Below are positions 21,757 through 32,619 of a stretch of 64,000 nt of DNA, piece after piece. Below the pieces are notes generated by a model that was not told where the DNA came from, did no database searches, and saw nothing but the letters and a program-made list of their open reading frames with translations. The translations under genes were made by a program, and so were the position numbers. Position 1 is the first letter of the stretch. Every line of letters starts with the position of its first letter. The DNA comes from Romanomermis culicivorax (taxonomy: Eukaryota > Nematoda > Enoplea > Mermithida > Mermithidae), in the NCBI GenBank assembly GCA_963922205.1, contig CAWUHX010000030.1, forward strand, positions 1,488,001-1,552,000, written 5' to 3'.

Positions 21757-22976
21757 GGGGAACGACATTAGACCGTGAGACATTAGACCGCAGACATTAG
21801 ACTGCAGACAATAGACCGCGAAGACATTAGATCCCAAGACATTAGACCGCAGACATAAGACCGCAAGACATTAGACGGCGAACATTAGACCGCACGTGTC
21901 TGTGATCGAAATGTTGTAAACTAAACTAAAAACTTCCCCAAAATGTTGTAAACTCCCCCAAAACATATACTATTCGATTGGAAAAGTTATTCTCTTTCCA
22001 AAAATGTAATTTTTATGTTCCTAACTCGAATATCTATGGAGTATCTTTATCGTTTCTTGAGTTTTGTTTCTCTAATTGTACTTTCTAACAAAATTTAGTT
22101 TTTATCAATTTTTCCATTCAAATTCAAATTTCATGAATAATCACATTCTTTTCACATTTATCTATACAATGTGTCTTGTTTTCCGCTTCGTCAAATAATT
22201 GTCGAATATGCAAATTTTCTCGGGAACCAATATTTGAACCAAATTGAAACTCTCAGTAAAGATGCATTTCGATCTTTCTCGTGGTCCTCTAAAAAGAAAT
22301 TACTGCAGAACAAGTTTTCGATCAGTTATATCGCACAAAGACGGGCGTCCGTTATTGCCGATCACAGACACGATCGTTGATTTTTTAAAATGTAGTGCAA
22401 TATTTATAATAAATAATATATGAAAGACAACTTATAAAAAGTCTTGCGGTCTAAAAAAGTCTTGTGCAATAATCATATTGAATAATATATCAAGAACAAC
22501 TTATCTTGCAGTCTGAAAAAAGTCTTGTGCAATATTCATATTAATATGAAGGACAACTTATAAAAATTCTTGGAGTCTATTGTCTTGTGGTCTAATGTCT
22601 TTGCGGTCTATTGTCTGCGGTCTATTGTCTGCGGTCTAATATCTTTGCGGTCTATTGTCTGCGGTCTAATGTCTGCGGTCTAGTCTAATGTCTGCAGTCT
22701 AATGTCTTTGCGGTCTATTGTCTGCGGTCTATTGTCTGCGGTCTATTGTCTGCGGTCTAATATCTTTGCGGTCTATTGTCTGCGGTCTAATGTCTGCGGT
22801 CTAGTCTAATGTCTGCAGTCTAATGTCTTTGCGGTCTATTGTCTGCGGTCTATTGTCTGCGGTCTAATATCTTTGCGGTCTATTGTCTGCGGTCTAATGT
22901 CTGCGGTCTAGTCTAATGTCTGCAGTCTAATGTCTTTGCGGTCTATTGTCTGCGGTCGGTCTAATGTCATAGACCC
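21757..22976. mobile_element. Foldback element FB1 with ACATTAGACCGC arms, 9 bp target duplication
   Basis: The 9 bp word TAAAGATGG flanks it (21748-21756 and 22977-22985). Left terminus GGGGAACGACATTAGACCG and right terminus (inverse) GGGTCTATGACATTAGACCG. The left arm (to about 21895) is an array of ACATTAGACCGC; the right arm (22560-22970) is a longer inverse array of GGTCTATTGTCTGC and GGTCTAATGTCTGC. The middle 650 bp is A/T-rich with no transposase frame. The 9 bp duplication and GG ends suggest mobilisation by a Mutator-like transposase. Confidence 0.8.
22560..22970. repeat. Higher-order tandem array in FB1 right arm
   Basis: Basic unit of about 14 bp, GGTCTATTGTCTGC, with variants ending AATGTCTTTGC. 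A composite block containing GCGGTCTAATATCTTTGCGG starts at 22631, 22752 and 22859, giving periods of 121 and 107 bp that differ by one 14 bp unit. This shows expansion by unequal exchange or slippage after the arm formed. Confidence 0.8.
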
Positions 22977-23546
22977 TAAAGATGGATGCAAGAAAAATTT
23001 TTGTACGCAGAAATTAATATAATTGCGCAATATTTATTTGAGTTTCAATTTCCACTTTCGATCGGAAAGTATAAGAGCGATTTTGCGGAGAACAACCGAT
23101 GGCAAGCTCCAACCGAACCGAACGGAAATTTCGGTTCCGTTCCGTTACGTTCCGTCGATTGCATTCCGTTCCGCCGAAAAAGGCAAGTATAAATGACCCT
23201 TAACTTATCAACTCATACTCGAAAACAGATTTAAAGTCGAGGCAATGTGCCCTTGTTATTCGAGTCTGGTTAGATGAAAATAAAAGCAAGTTCATTAGGA
23301 AAAGTAATCACTATGAGCCTTCGAATAATAGTCAGTATACTGTATTAATGGAAATTTCCGGGTGTGCCTGCCACGTGCGTGCACTAAGCATTAGGGACGA
23401 TCACCGTTTTTTTCCTCAAATGGGGTCTTTTGAGAAAAAAAATTTCGAAATGAAAAAAATTTTGGGTATGGTTCTCATTGTGGAAAAAATTTTAGGGAAC
23501 TCTAAACCGAGAAGATGCGTTTTGGTGGACTTTAAAAGGTCGTAAC

Positions 23547-24816
23547 CACTGTTTTTTTCCACATTTGCACTTTAATGTGGAAAAAAAATCTGGAATGCGG
23601 AAAAAATTTTTGAGGTCTTTCCACAAATGTGGAAGAAAAATTTGGGGTTTTCATATTAAAAAGATGCATTTTGCTGCATTTTAGGAGGTCCAAATCCCAA
23701 AATTTTCCGGCGCTTCGCGCCGGTTATAGCTTTAATAATCATCATTACATACCTGTACTTGGGGGGGGGGGGGGACCCCCCCCCCAACTCGGCCAACCCT
23801 ATACCCAAAATCATTTTCCCCCCCAACCCCCCCCCCCAGTTTGGAAAAAAAAAAAATTTGCAAAAAAGTGTATGTTTTTTTACCTTTTTTGGGAAAAATT
23901 TCGACTTTTTCCTACCCCCCCCCCCCCAAAAATTTCGGATTTACCCCCCCCCCCCCAACTGGTCGGAGGTCTTACAGGTATGTTTACTAAGTAGCTCAGG
24001 CGCGGCTTCAGTCATGTCTACCTTCACTTACCATTTAATCTTTAATAGTTTTCATCATCTTAAACGTATTATCTCATGTTTTAATTGGTAATCTTCAATA
24101 TTTTATCATAATATTTAATGAAGATTCGCATTTTTCGCTTTTGAGAAAGATCAATACGTCAAGTCTGTGTACTTTATGATGCGATTATTTCTTTGCTAAC
24201 GTAGAATCAATTCAAAAGCTTCATGGAAATATCTTTCGGAAATTTATACTCTTCTTACTCATATATTTTCGACCAAGTTCATGAGAGTTTACAAATAAAT
24301 TACAGATTTTAAAATTTTTCAAGTAAAATTCTAGAAATTACGACTCTTGAACACAAAATTGGAATCTTATTCTTGAAATAAATGTTCGGAAAATTAATTT
24401 TCCAGCATCCCAGAATGTCAATATACCCAAAAAATTTTCCGGCGCTGCGCGCCGGAAACATTACCATCTTTTTTCGGCTTTCACTTGTCATCATAGAGGA
24501 CTTGACCATCGATTTCTCATGTAATTCAAAGTCAATTATGCTCTTGGATAGTTTGTTAGAAAATTTGTTCCACAATGTTTGTAGATTAGGCTTTAAAGGC
24601 GAACATTTCAATTTTTTCTTCAATTTTAATGAATTAACTTCTCTAAAAACACCAGAAGGCTTGAAAAAGCTCAAAAACAGTGCGATAAAGCGTCTGTGAG
24701 CATTTTTAAGCCAAAAAACGAGGATTTTAAGACGAAAAAATTTTTTTCCACATGTGGAAAAAAAATTTGACCCCTTTCCACATTTGTGGAAAAAAGTTCG
24801 TGGAAAAAAAACAGTG
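23547..24816. mobile_element. CACTG-ended hAT-like element (K1)
   Basis: Termini CACTGTTTTTTTCCACATTTG / ...GTGGAAAAAAAACAGTG. Perfect 8 bp duplication GTCGTAAC (23539-23546 and 24817-24824). Internally the word CCACAAATGTGG recurs near both ends, and a CCGGCGCTTCGCGCCGG hairpin lies near 23707. Aligned with K2 (25930-27221) the two copies are colinear except for a Rep-A insertion here and a MULE-type MITE there. Confidence 0.8.
23748..23982. mobile_element. Rep-A copy 1 (reverse) inside K1
   Basis: Complete 235 bp element from CATACCTGTA to TACAGGTATG, with long C and G runs. Unlike the other copies it has no 8 bp duplication: the colinear K2 sequence near 26390 reads straight across the site (CATCATTA / TTTAGTAAG) without extra bases. 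Confidence 0.8.
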
Positions 24817-25150
24817 GTCGTAACCTCAAAATTTTCCGGCGCTTCGCGCCGGTCATGGGTATAATGATAACTATATTCTATCAGGCGCGGCCGTTAGCAT
24901 ATCTGCTTCGACTTACTAATTAATGCTCAACAGTTTCTATCAATCAAGCTAGCTCGTTTCATTTTCTAATCGTTTACAGTCAATTATGTCGCCGAGCCGA
25001 AAAGAGATTTTTCATCAATTCTCTTAATTTTTTCTCTCGATGATTGGAATTTTTTAAACGTTTTCAATCTGAACTTTGGCGTTTATTGAAAGTGGAAATT
25101 GAATACATAATTTTAGACTGCGATTTTAAAACTTTTGTTCACGAATTATC

Positions 25151-25361
25151 CATACCTGTAAGACCTCCGACCAGTTGGGGGGGGGGGGGGTAGGAAAGAG
25201 TCGAAATTTTTCCCAAAAAAGGCCAAAAAACATACACTTTTTGGCAAATTTTTTTAATTTTTTTCCCAACTGGGAGGGGGGTTGGGGGGGAAATGATTTT
25301 GGGTACTGGGTTGGCCAAGTTGGGGGGGGGGTCTCCCCCAACCCCCCCAAGTACAGGTATG
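25151..25361. mobile_element. Rep-A copy 2
   Basis: CATACCTGTAAGACCTCCG to AAGTACAGGTATG, flanked by the perfect duplication GAATTATC (25143-25150 and 25362-25369). Contains the family core with paired G-run and C-run segments and AAAAAGGCCAAAAAACATAC. Confidence 0.85.
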
Positions 25362-25929
25362 GAATTATCTGTTGGAGAGATTTATTCAGCATCATTTTAG
25401 AATATAAAAACCCGAAAATTTTTCCGGCGCTTCGCGCCGGAATGGGGAGCAAATTACACTTCATCCGTCCGATTTTAATTTATTTCCCAACGTTATGAAG
25501 GTTCATTTTCCAGCGTTTTAGAAAGTGAAAATCCAAAAAATTTTCCGGCGCTCGGCGCCGGACCAAGAACTAAATAAAATTAGATGATGCTAATCGGAAT
25601 CACAGTAATGTTGATAGCGGATAAATTCATGACAACTCTATCGTTAACTTGCTTTATCCGCTCCTATAGAACACCAATATATTCTCCATGAGCTCGTTCT
25701 GACTAACATAACCAGAATTTTCTCAATTTTTTTCCTCATTTTTGCAGGTTTCTGACTACAAATACAACAAAATGCTTGGGTATGCTCCTAAAATGCATAA
25801 AAAAAGCATCCGTAGCCACATTATAAACGTTTTTAAAAATGAGGAAAATTTTTGGGAAAAGAGGAAAAAAATTTTGGGCCCGGTTCTCATGTAGAAAAAA
25901 TCTTCGAGGAAAAAAACGGTGGGGACGAT

Positions 25930-27221
25930 TACACTGTTTTTTCCACATTTGCACTATAATGTGGAAAAAAAATCTGGAATGTGGAAAAAATTTGGAATTT
26001 TTACGGATGGCGGTGGCCACGCCGAAATTTCTCTGATTTGGGGGTTTTTACGATGAAGGGAAGAAATAACAAGTGAAATTATGCATGGGAAAAGCGCCAG
26101 AATTTGGAAGAGCCTCAACAGCGCTGCGCCCTCTGGGCGCAGCTGCTGTACCCTAAGCCTAAGGAAAATTTTAAAGGAAAAATAAACTCAAATAAGATTT
26201 CCAAATTCGTTGACTTTCGACAATAAAGCGTCCGTAATTTACCCAAAAAATTTTGAGGTCTTTCCACAAATGTGGAAGAAAATTTTGGGGTTTTTATATT
26301 GAAAAGATGCATTTTGGTGCATTTTAGGAGGTCCAAATCTCAAAATTTCCCGGCCTTTTGCGCCGGCTATAACTTTAATAATCATCATTATTTAGTAAGT
26401 AGCTTAGGCGCGGCTTATATAATGTCTACCTTCATTTATCACTCAATCTATAATAGTTTTCATCATCTTAAACATAGTATCTCATGTTTTAATTGGTAAT
26501 CTTCAATGTTTTATCATAATATTTAATGAAGATTCGTATTTTTTTCCTTTGAGAAAGATCAATACGTCAAATCTCTATGCTTTATGATGCGATTATTTCT
26601 TTGGTAACGTAAAATCAATTCAAAAGCTTCATGGGAATATCTTTCGGAAATTTATACTCTTCTTACTCATATATTTTCGACCAAGTTCATGAGAGTTTAC
26701 AAATAAATTACAGATTTTAAAATTTTTAAGTAAAATTCTAGAAATTACGACTCTTGAACACAAAATTGGAATCTAATTCTTGAAATAAATGTTCGGAAAA
26801 TTGATTTTCCAGCATTCCAGAATGTCAATATACCCAAAAAACTTTCTGGCGCGCAGCGCCGGAAAGATTACCATCTTTATTGGGTTTTCACTCGTCATCA
26901 TAGAGAACTTGACCATTGATTTATTGTGTAATTCAAGTCAAATATGCTCTTGGATAGTTTGCTAGAAAATTTGTTCTACAATGCTTGTAGATTTATCTTT
27001 TAAGTCGAACATTTCAATTTTTTCTTCAATTTTAATGAATTAACTTCTCTAAAAACACCGGAAGGCTTGAAAAAGCTCAAAAACAGTGCGATATAGCGTC
27101 TGTGAGCATTTTTAAGCGAAAAAACGAGGGTTTTGACACGAAAAAATTTTTTCCACATGTGGAAAAAAAATTTGACCCCCTTCCCACATTTGTGGAAAGA
27201 AGTTCGTGGAAAAAAACAGTG
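25930..27221. mobile_element. CACTG-ended hAT-like element (K2)
   Basis: The second copy of the K1 type, ending ...GGAAAAAAACAGTG. Flanked by GGGACGAT (25922-25929, shared with K') and GGGACGAA (27222-27229). The interior is colinear with K1 at about 90% identity by eye, including the hairpin words near 26346 and 26841; the MITE at 25994-26244 interrupts it. Confidence 0.75.
25994..26244. mobile_element. MULE-type MITE M1 inside K2
   Basis: Starts GGAATTTTTACGGATGGCGG and ends CGTCCGTAATTTACCC. The 9 bp word AAAAAATTT flanks it (25985-25993 and 26245-26253), and the K1 copy supplies the empty site. Its centre holds the palindrome CAGCGCTGCGCCC / GGGCGCAGC. A second, inverted copy lies at 60452-60770. 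Confidence 0.8.
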
Positions 27222-27229
27222 GGGACGAA

Positions 27230-27952
27230 GTGTTAGTCCTCTTTTGATTGGCCGAAATTACCGCCCCCTTGTTTATTAGTCAAAATTTTTGAGATGTCGA
27301 AAAAGCATTATGTGCGTTTTAAATGGTTTTAACTAAACAACTTTATTTGGTCAACCTCACAGCAGGGGTCTACACAGCAAAAATAACCTGCTGATCTCAA
27401 ATAGTTATCAAATGCTGTACTCTGATCAAAGTCGCCCCTGATCAAAGTCATCCCACTTTACCTTACGGGGTGACATCTATTGATCCATATCATCATCAAA
27501 ATTTAACAAAATATGATTGAGCTTAATATCCCGAATTTATTGTTACGGTTAGCTTTTTAATTTTCTTAGTTCGAAAATTCAAAATATAAATGAGAACAAT
27601 AATAAAATTTTATACAGATCAGTTAAGCATACTGTAGGTTAACAAAGAGAAGAGCTTTTGAGTACATAGCTCATTTTTATGTGACTTGACCTCACTACTA
27701 AGTATAAAAAATCGTACAAAAATATCTATCTATCATGCAAGCGAGAATAGTACATATATATAATAAGACCGATTTGCTTTAGTTATAGCTCGCAGACAGG
27801 TTTGAAAAGCAAAAATTCGGGAACATCTGAAATGTCTATGTGTGAATTTCAACAGCAGTTTGTAATAATAATAACATATATGTAATAATCTATCAAGTTA
27901 AAACCCTCTTATGGAAAACGGTATACTTGAAAGTTCTCTCATTTCAGCTTTC
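27230..27952. other. No recognised gene or element
   Basis: A/T-rich intergenic sequence between K2 and the next Rep-A insertion. Only short open frames are present and no repeat termini were recognised. Confidence 0.4.
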
Positions 27953-27960
27953 CTGTGCAT

Positions 27961-28628
27961 CATACCTGTAAGACCTTCGACCAGTTGAGGGGGGGGGGTA
28001 AATCCGAAAGTTGGGGGGGAGGGGGTCAAAAAAAGTCGAAATTTTTCACAAAAAAGGCCAAAAAACATACACTTTTTTGCAAATTTCTTTAATTTTTTCC
28101 AAACTGGGGGGGGGGCGGGTTGGGTATATGGTTCGCCAAGTTGGGGGGGGGGGTCCCCCCAAACACCCCCATGTACAGGCATAAATGTAACGGAGATCCG
28201 AGGTCTGGGGGGGTTGGAGCACTTTTTTGGGGCCGGGAGTCAGTAATTCCCAAAATTTTGGGAGGAGGGGTCCTTGAAGGAAAAAAAATTCGATTTTTTC
28301 CATGAAAAATGTACGAAAAACGGTTTAAAAAGTAGTAATTTTTGTCTAAAAATGATAAAATATGTACTTATGGCGCGAAGCGCCGAGAAAATTGACGTTT
28401 TTGACAATTTTTTGTTCAAAAATTGACACTTTTCATGGAAAAAATGACATTTTTCAGTATTTTTCTGGCTAAAACTATGGGGGTCCCTAGGGCTACCATA
28501 TGACTAGCCATAGGACTGGAAAATCCTGGGGTGGGGTCGCCCAATGGCTAGCCATATGGTCGACAATTTCTGGGGGGGGGGGTTCCCATAGCACTTCCCC
28601 CCCAATTACATGTATGAGTACAGGTATG
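27961..28628. mobile_element. Rep-A copy 3, split by a Rep-B element
   Basis: Rep-A sequence runs 27961-28179 and resumes 28617-28628. Outer duplication CTGTGCAT (27953-27960) / TTGTGCAT (28629-28636), 7/8. The inserted Rep-B (28180-28616) has its own duplication TGTACAGG / AGTACAGG (28172-28179 and 28617-28624), lying within the Rep-A terminus. Confidence 0.85.
28180..28616. mobile_element. Rep-B copy 1, nested in Rep-A
   Basis: CATAAATGTAACGGAG to CAATTACATGTATG, 437 bp. Family features: a G run after GAGGTCTG, the hairpin word GGCGCGAAGCGCC (about 28371), GGCTACCATATG...CTAGCCATA words near the right end, and a terminal C run. Non-coding. Confidence 0.85.
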
Positions 28629-28636
28629 TTGTGCAT

Positions 28637-29637
28637 TGTATGTGATGCATTGATACAAATCTGTGGTTGATTTCTTATGAGTTTTGTTTACGTACATTGC
28701 GTATTGTATATTTCCCTCTATTTGTAATTTTTCTTTTGCTTGAATTTGCCGCTTACATACCGCATACTCTGTTCCATTTTTACTTTTCTAATGTTCTTCA
28801 TTCATCGTTCCTTTCTTATGTGCCCACTATTACTGTATTTCTATTGCTATAATAGGGATTTCCTATAGCATAAAATAGTGACACTTCCGATAAGATTAAT
28901 ACTTCTAGCTGCCATTTTAAGGTTCCTTAATTAGTCTTAGATGATACAGGGATCCAGCAGTTTTTCACATAGTTATTTTGATGTACCAAACATTTTAAAG
29001 AATTAAATCAGAAAAAAACACTAAAAAACCATAGAAAAACCAAAAAACCATTAAAAAACGACTAATAAATCAAGAAACCAAAATGTCGAAATTTCAAAAG
29101 TTTAGTTTTTGCCAACCCTGTATTGTTACAGCAAACTTTATACGCTGTCAATGACTGATAAATGAAGAGAAATTCCGAATATTCTCTGTTCATTCAGTCA
29201 GATTCGGATTCTAAACTGAAATTCTTACTTTCTCTGTTTGATTGATTCAAACAGAAAAATCGATATCATTAGTGCAATGTTTGGACTCAAAATTCACACA
29301 ATTTTACACTTAACTTCCTCTGGTCTTTACATTGTTGTTAAATATTATATAGATATTCGTAGTCGAAAATTCAATCAATTTAATCATCAATTCTAGAGCC
29401 TTAATTTTCTCGACATTTCATTTCTTTTTGAGTCGTCGCAAACTATTTTCTTGCACAGTTTTTTCTTATCTCACCCGCATGATTGGCTGGAAAGAAAGGT
29501 TAGGCTGGGCACGATTTTTAACAAAAAATTAATGCGGTTAAACGTAGCTCTGATTTATATTTTTATCAAACCTTTGGCCTAAAATCTTTCCACAGTTTTC
29601 AGTATATGTTTCTAGTCGAAGAAGTTTTTTTTGTCTC
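28637..29637. other. A/T-rich stretch with a transposon-end remnant
   Basis: T-rich sequence at 28667-28850. At 28990-29118 an A/T-rich stretch ends GCCAACCCTG, resembling ends at 36280-36352 and 37980-38026; these look like solo termini of a CAGGGTTGGC-type hAT element. No gene is supported. Confidence 0.35.
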
Positions 29638-30096
29638 ATTGGCACTAGTGATCGTACGGGGTCCTTGTCCCCGAAAGGATACCGGGGATCCCCGGCGTTT
29701 TCCTCCCCATCCCTGGTCTAAAAAAGTCATCGGAGATTCCGTTTTTCGGGGAATTTCATTTTAGTAATGCAATTTGTTCAGCATACCACATTTTCCGTTA
29801 ACTAATATAACTACACTTTAATTTACTAAGTACAAGACAATGAACAAAATTATAGAAAAATATAGTATTATACATATTACAGGGTTCATACACAATCTGG
29901 AAAACCTGGAAAACACGGGGAATTTTTTTCAGGTCAGGAAAACCTGGAAACAGGGAATTTTGTGGAAAAATAAATATTTTGTGTTGAAAAGTATAGAGGA
30001 TAATCGTCAAATTTTTTCGCAGCGCTGCGGCGAGTTTTCTTATTCGACTATGCACATTGAAAGTGAAATTGCTTAAAATCATTGAGTATTTGAGAT

Positions 30097-30311
30097 CATA
30101 CCTGTAAGACCTCCGACCAGTTGGGGGGGGGGGGGGTAGGAAAAAGTCGAATTTTTTCCCAAAAAAGGCCAAAAAAAACATACACTTTTTTGAAAATTTT
30201 TTTAATTTTTTCCAAACTGGGGGGGGGGGGGGTTGGGGGGAAAATGATTTTGGGTACAGGGTTGGCCAAGTTGGGGGGGGGTCCCCCCAACCCCCCCCAA
30301 GTACAGGTATG
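30097..30311. mobile_element. Rep-A copy 4
   Basis: Complete copy from CATACCTGTAAGACCTCCG to AAGTACAGGTATG with perfect duplication TTTGAGAT (30089-30096 and 30312-30319). Nested in the 2.7 kb hAT-like element. Confidence 0.9.
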
Positions 30312-30656
30312 TTTGAGATCGTTTTTTTTTAGTTTTTCAACTTCAACTTTCAATTTAGCATTCAAATTATTATGTCAAAGTCAACGTTTCAATTGGATTG
30401 TATGGGTAATATTCGAGAAAACATTCGAACTCCTCATTTATGCCAGAAAATTGGAGACTAATCAACAAAATGTTTTCGGCTATATAGAGCATTCATATTT
30501 GCGAGCGAAAAAAAATCGACTCTGGTCAGGGTTTTTTTTAGGTTAATTAGGAGCCATGGCTTCTAAAAACTCTGAGTGACTCCTAAAAATTTAGGGGCAC
30601 AAGCCAGCATGGCTTATAAAAATTAGAGCCTAACGACCCTTTTGATCATGCATCTA

Positions 30657-31085
30657 ACGGAGCTCCAAGGTCTGGGGGGGTAGGAACACTTTTTTGGGGC
30701 CGGGCGTCAGTAATCCCCAAAATTTTGGGGGGGAGGGGTCCCTGAAGGAAAGAAAATTCGATTTTTTCCATGAAAAATGTTCGAAAAAACGGTTTAAAAA
30801 GCAGTAATTTTTGTCTAAAAATGATAAAATATGTACTTATGGCGCGAAGCGCCGAGAAAATTTACGTTTTTGACGATTTTTTGTTCAAAAATTGACATTT
30901 TTCATGGAAAAAATGACATTTTTCAGTATTTTTACGACTAAAACTATGGGGGTCCCTAGTGCTACCATACGGCTAGCCATAGGATTGGAAAATCCTGAGG
31001 GGGGTCGCCCAATGGCTAGACATATGGTCGATGATTTCTGGGGGGGGGGGGGTTCCCATAGCACTTCCCCCCAATTACATGTATG
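30657..31085. mobile_element. Rep-B copy 2
   Basis: CATGCATCTAACGGAG to CAATTACATGTATG with perfect duplication CTTTTGAT (30649-30656 and 31086-31093). Contains the family hairpin GGCGCGAAGCGCC near 30841. Nested in the 2.7 kb hAT-like element. Confidence 0.9.
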
Positions 31086-32619
31086 CTTTTGATTGGGTGA
31101 GTTTCCTGTCCGGAGATGCATTCTTATGCGTTTTCAAGAAAACATATCGAAAATTTTCCGGCGCTTCGCGCTGGATTTCAAATCACATATGATTCTTGTT
31201 ATCATTTCTGTTGTGCTGGCTTATAGCTTTTAAACGTCAGCATGTTATGGATGAATGTTTGACCTTGTATTGTTTTTTCACATATTTGACTAAAACCTAG
31301 ATTTTTCTAGATTATTTCCACAAAATCATTTTTTGGTTCTTTAGAATTTTCGGCTTTCGGGAAGATAACTTTTTGCATTGGGAAAATGATTAAGCGCGGA
31401 CAATAGCAGAGGTTCTTCTGTCTGAAGCAGTCATTCAATTCATTGCTGCTTGCCTATTTTAGTTTGCCTGACTGAAAACATGTTGAATTCACTGAAAAAT
31501 TAGACTTTTCAGGCAGGAAATAGATATTAAAAATATTCATTTTCTAACGATATATAATATCAAAATCCAAATTTTTTCCGATGCTCTGCACCGCATTAAT
31601 TACCGATCGATATCCGAGTCAAAAGTAAAATATCTATCACACTTTTTTATGGTTTATACCAGTTTTTTTGCACTGTGCAAAACTTTTCCCGCTTGTGCAA
31701 AACTTTTTTTAAGATTGTTTGCATCTTGCAAAAAAAATATTTATCAAGTGTGAAAAAATTTGGTGGTTTCATATAGAAAAGATGCATTTTGGTGCATCCT
31801 AGTAGGTGATTTTAATAAGCATTATTATTTATTTCCTTGCTTCAATACCCAAAAAATTTTTCCGGCGGTTGGCGCCGGAAACATTACTATAATACACATT
31901 ATTCCCACCTGTGGGTGGATGGGTATAATAAATATGCATAAGCGTTTATATTAACTTACAAAGTTGTGCTAGACATGGTTCTATTTTAAGCATTATTGAG
32001 TGACCCTATATGGTTTTGTATAGTGTGGGTAGTTATCGAGATCTTTTAGTCATGTCTAGGCTGATGCAGTCAGTTGAATATAGTACTGAATGAGGCAGAC
32101 AATGTTGTAAGAATATTGTCATAGTTTTTAATTGATTAGGTACATACTTGACCTGAAAAATCAAGATTTGAGTCCTGGAAAATTCTCAACTCGCATGTTT
32201 GATTGATTTCAGATTTATAATAGATTGTATACAGATTTTATTGACTCCATATATGAGTACTCATGTAGTATTTAATGTATGTGAAAATATCTCTCCCCGA
32301 AAGAACAAGGAAAACTCGTCCCCGTCCCCATCCCCGAAAAAATCTGTCCCCGTACGATCACTAATTAGCACAAATATTTTTTGGCCTCTTGTGCCGATTG
32401 GCACAAATTTCCGTGCTCAAAAAACGCTGTGCAACCATAATTTTTCCTCAAGTTGCACATTGCAACCTGGCCTGTGCAAAAAAAACCTGAATTCTAGCAC
32501 ACATAAACTAACTGTAAATATGTCGTCTTTACTGAAAAAATGATTTTCTTTTTATTCAGTAAATTCTAAAAAAAATTGTAAAATTCCCCCCCCCCCCTTT
32601 TTGAAAATCCTGGATACGG

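Larger units (their letters stand above)
19616..23200. mobile_element. 3.6 kb PIF/Harbinger-type element, non-autonomous, with nested inserts
   Basis: Inverted termini of about 37 bp begin AGGGTCATTTATACTTGCC and continue CTTTTTCGGCGGAACGGAA; the right copy is its reverse complement. The trinucleotide TAA flanks both ends (19613-19615 and 23201-23203). Subterminal sequence is rich in CCGAACCGAA / TTCCGTTCCG words on both sides. No DDE transposase or Myb-like frame is visible; the interior is occupied by a Rep-A copy (20095-20691), a Rep-D copy (21351-21593) and a foldback element (21757-22976). Confidence 0.8.
23402..25921. mobile_element. CACCG-ended hAT-like element (K') with nested inserts
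   Basis: The left end CACCGTTTTTTTCCTC is repeated in inverse at the right end (GAGGAAAAAAACGGTG). The perfect 8 bp duplication GGGACGAT flanks it (23394-23401 and 25922-25929). Contains the related CACTG element K1 (23547-24816) with its own duplication, a Rep-A copy (25151-25361) and several TTTTCCGGCGC...GCGCCGG hairpin words (24831, 25419, 25541). No transposase frame seen. Confidence 0.75.
29646..32363. mobile_element. 2.7 kb hAT-like element, TAGTGATCGTACGGGG termini
   Basis: Left end TAGTGATCGTACGGGGTCC; right end its inverse (CCCCGTACGATCACTA). Flanked by ATTGGCAC (29638-29645) and ATTAGCAC (32364-32371), 7/8. Subterminal CCCCGAAAGG / CCCCGTCCCC words on both sides match the 438 bp relative at 37009-37446. 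The interior contains Rep-A (30097-30311), Rep-B (30657-31085) and A/T-rich hairpin-bearing repeat DNA (31140-31900) but no transposase frame. Confidence 0.8.

Noticed and set aside
22617..22960. CRISPR-like repeat array
   Set aside because: The units are contiguous short tandem repeats without unique spacers and form one arm of a foldback element in eukaryotic DNA.
23629..24091. Pro-rich frames with runs of GGGG/PPPP
   Set aside because: They translate the homopolymer G/C runs of a Rep-A element; the same false frames recur at 25126, 28046, 30096, 48064 and 50580.
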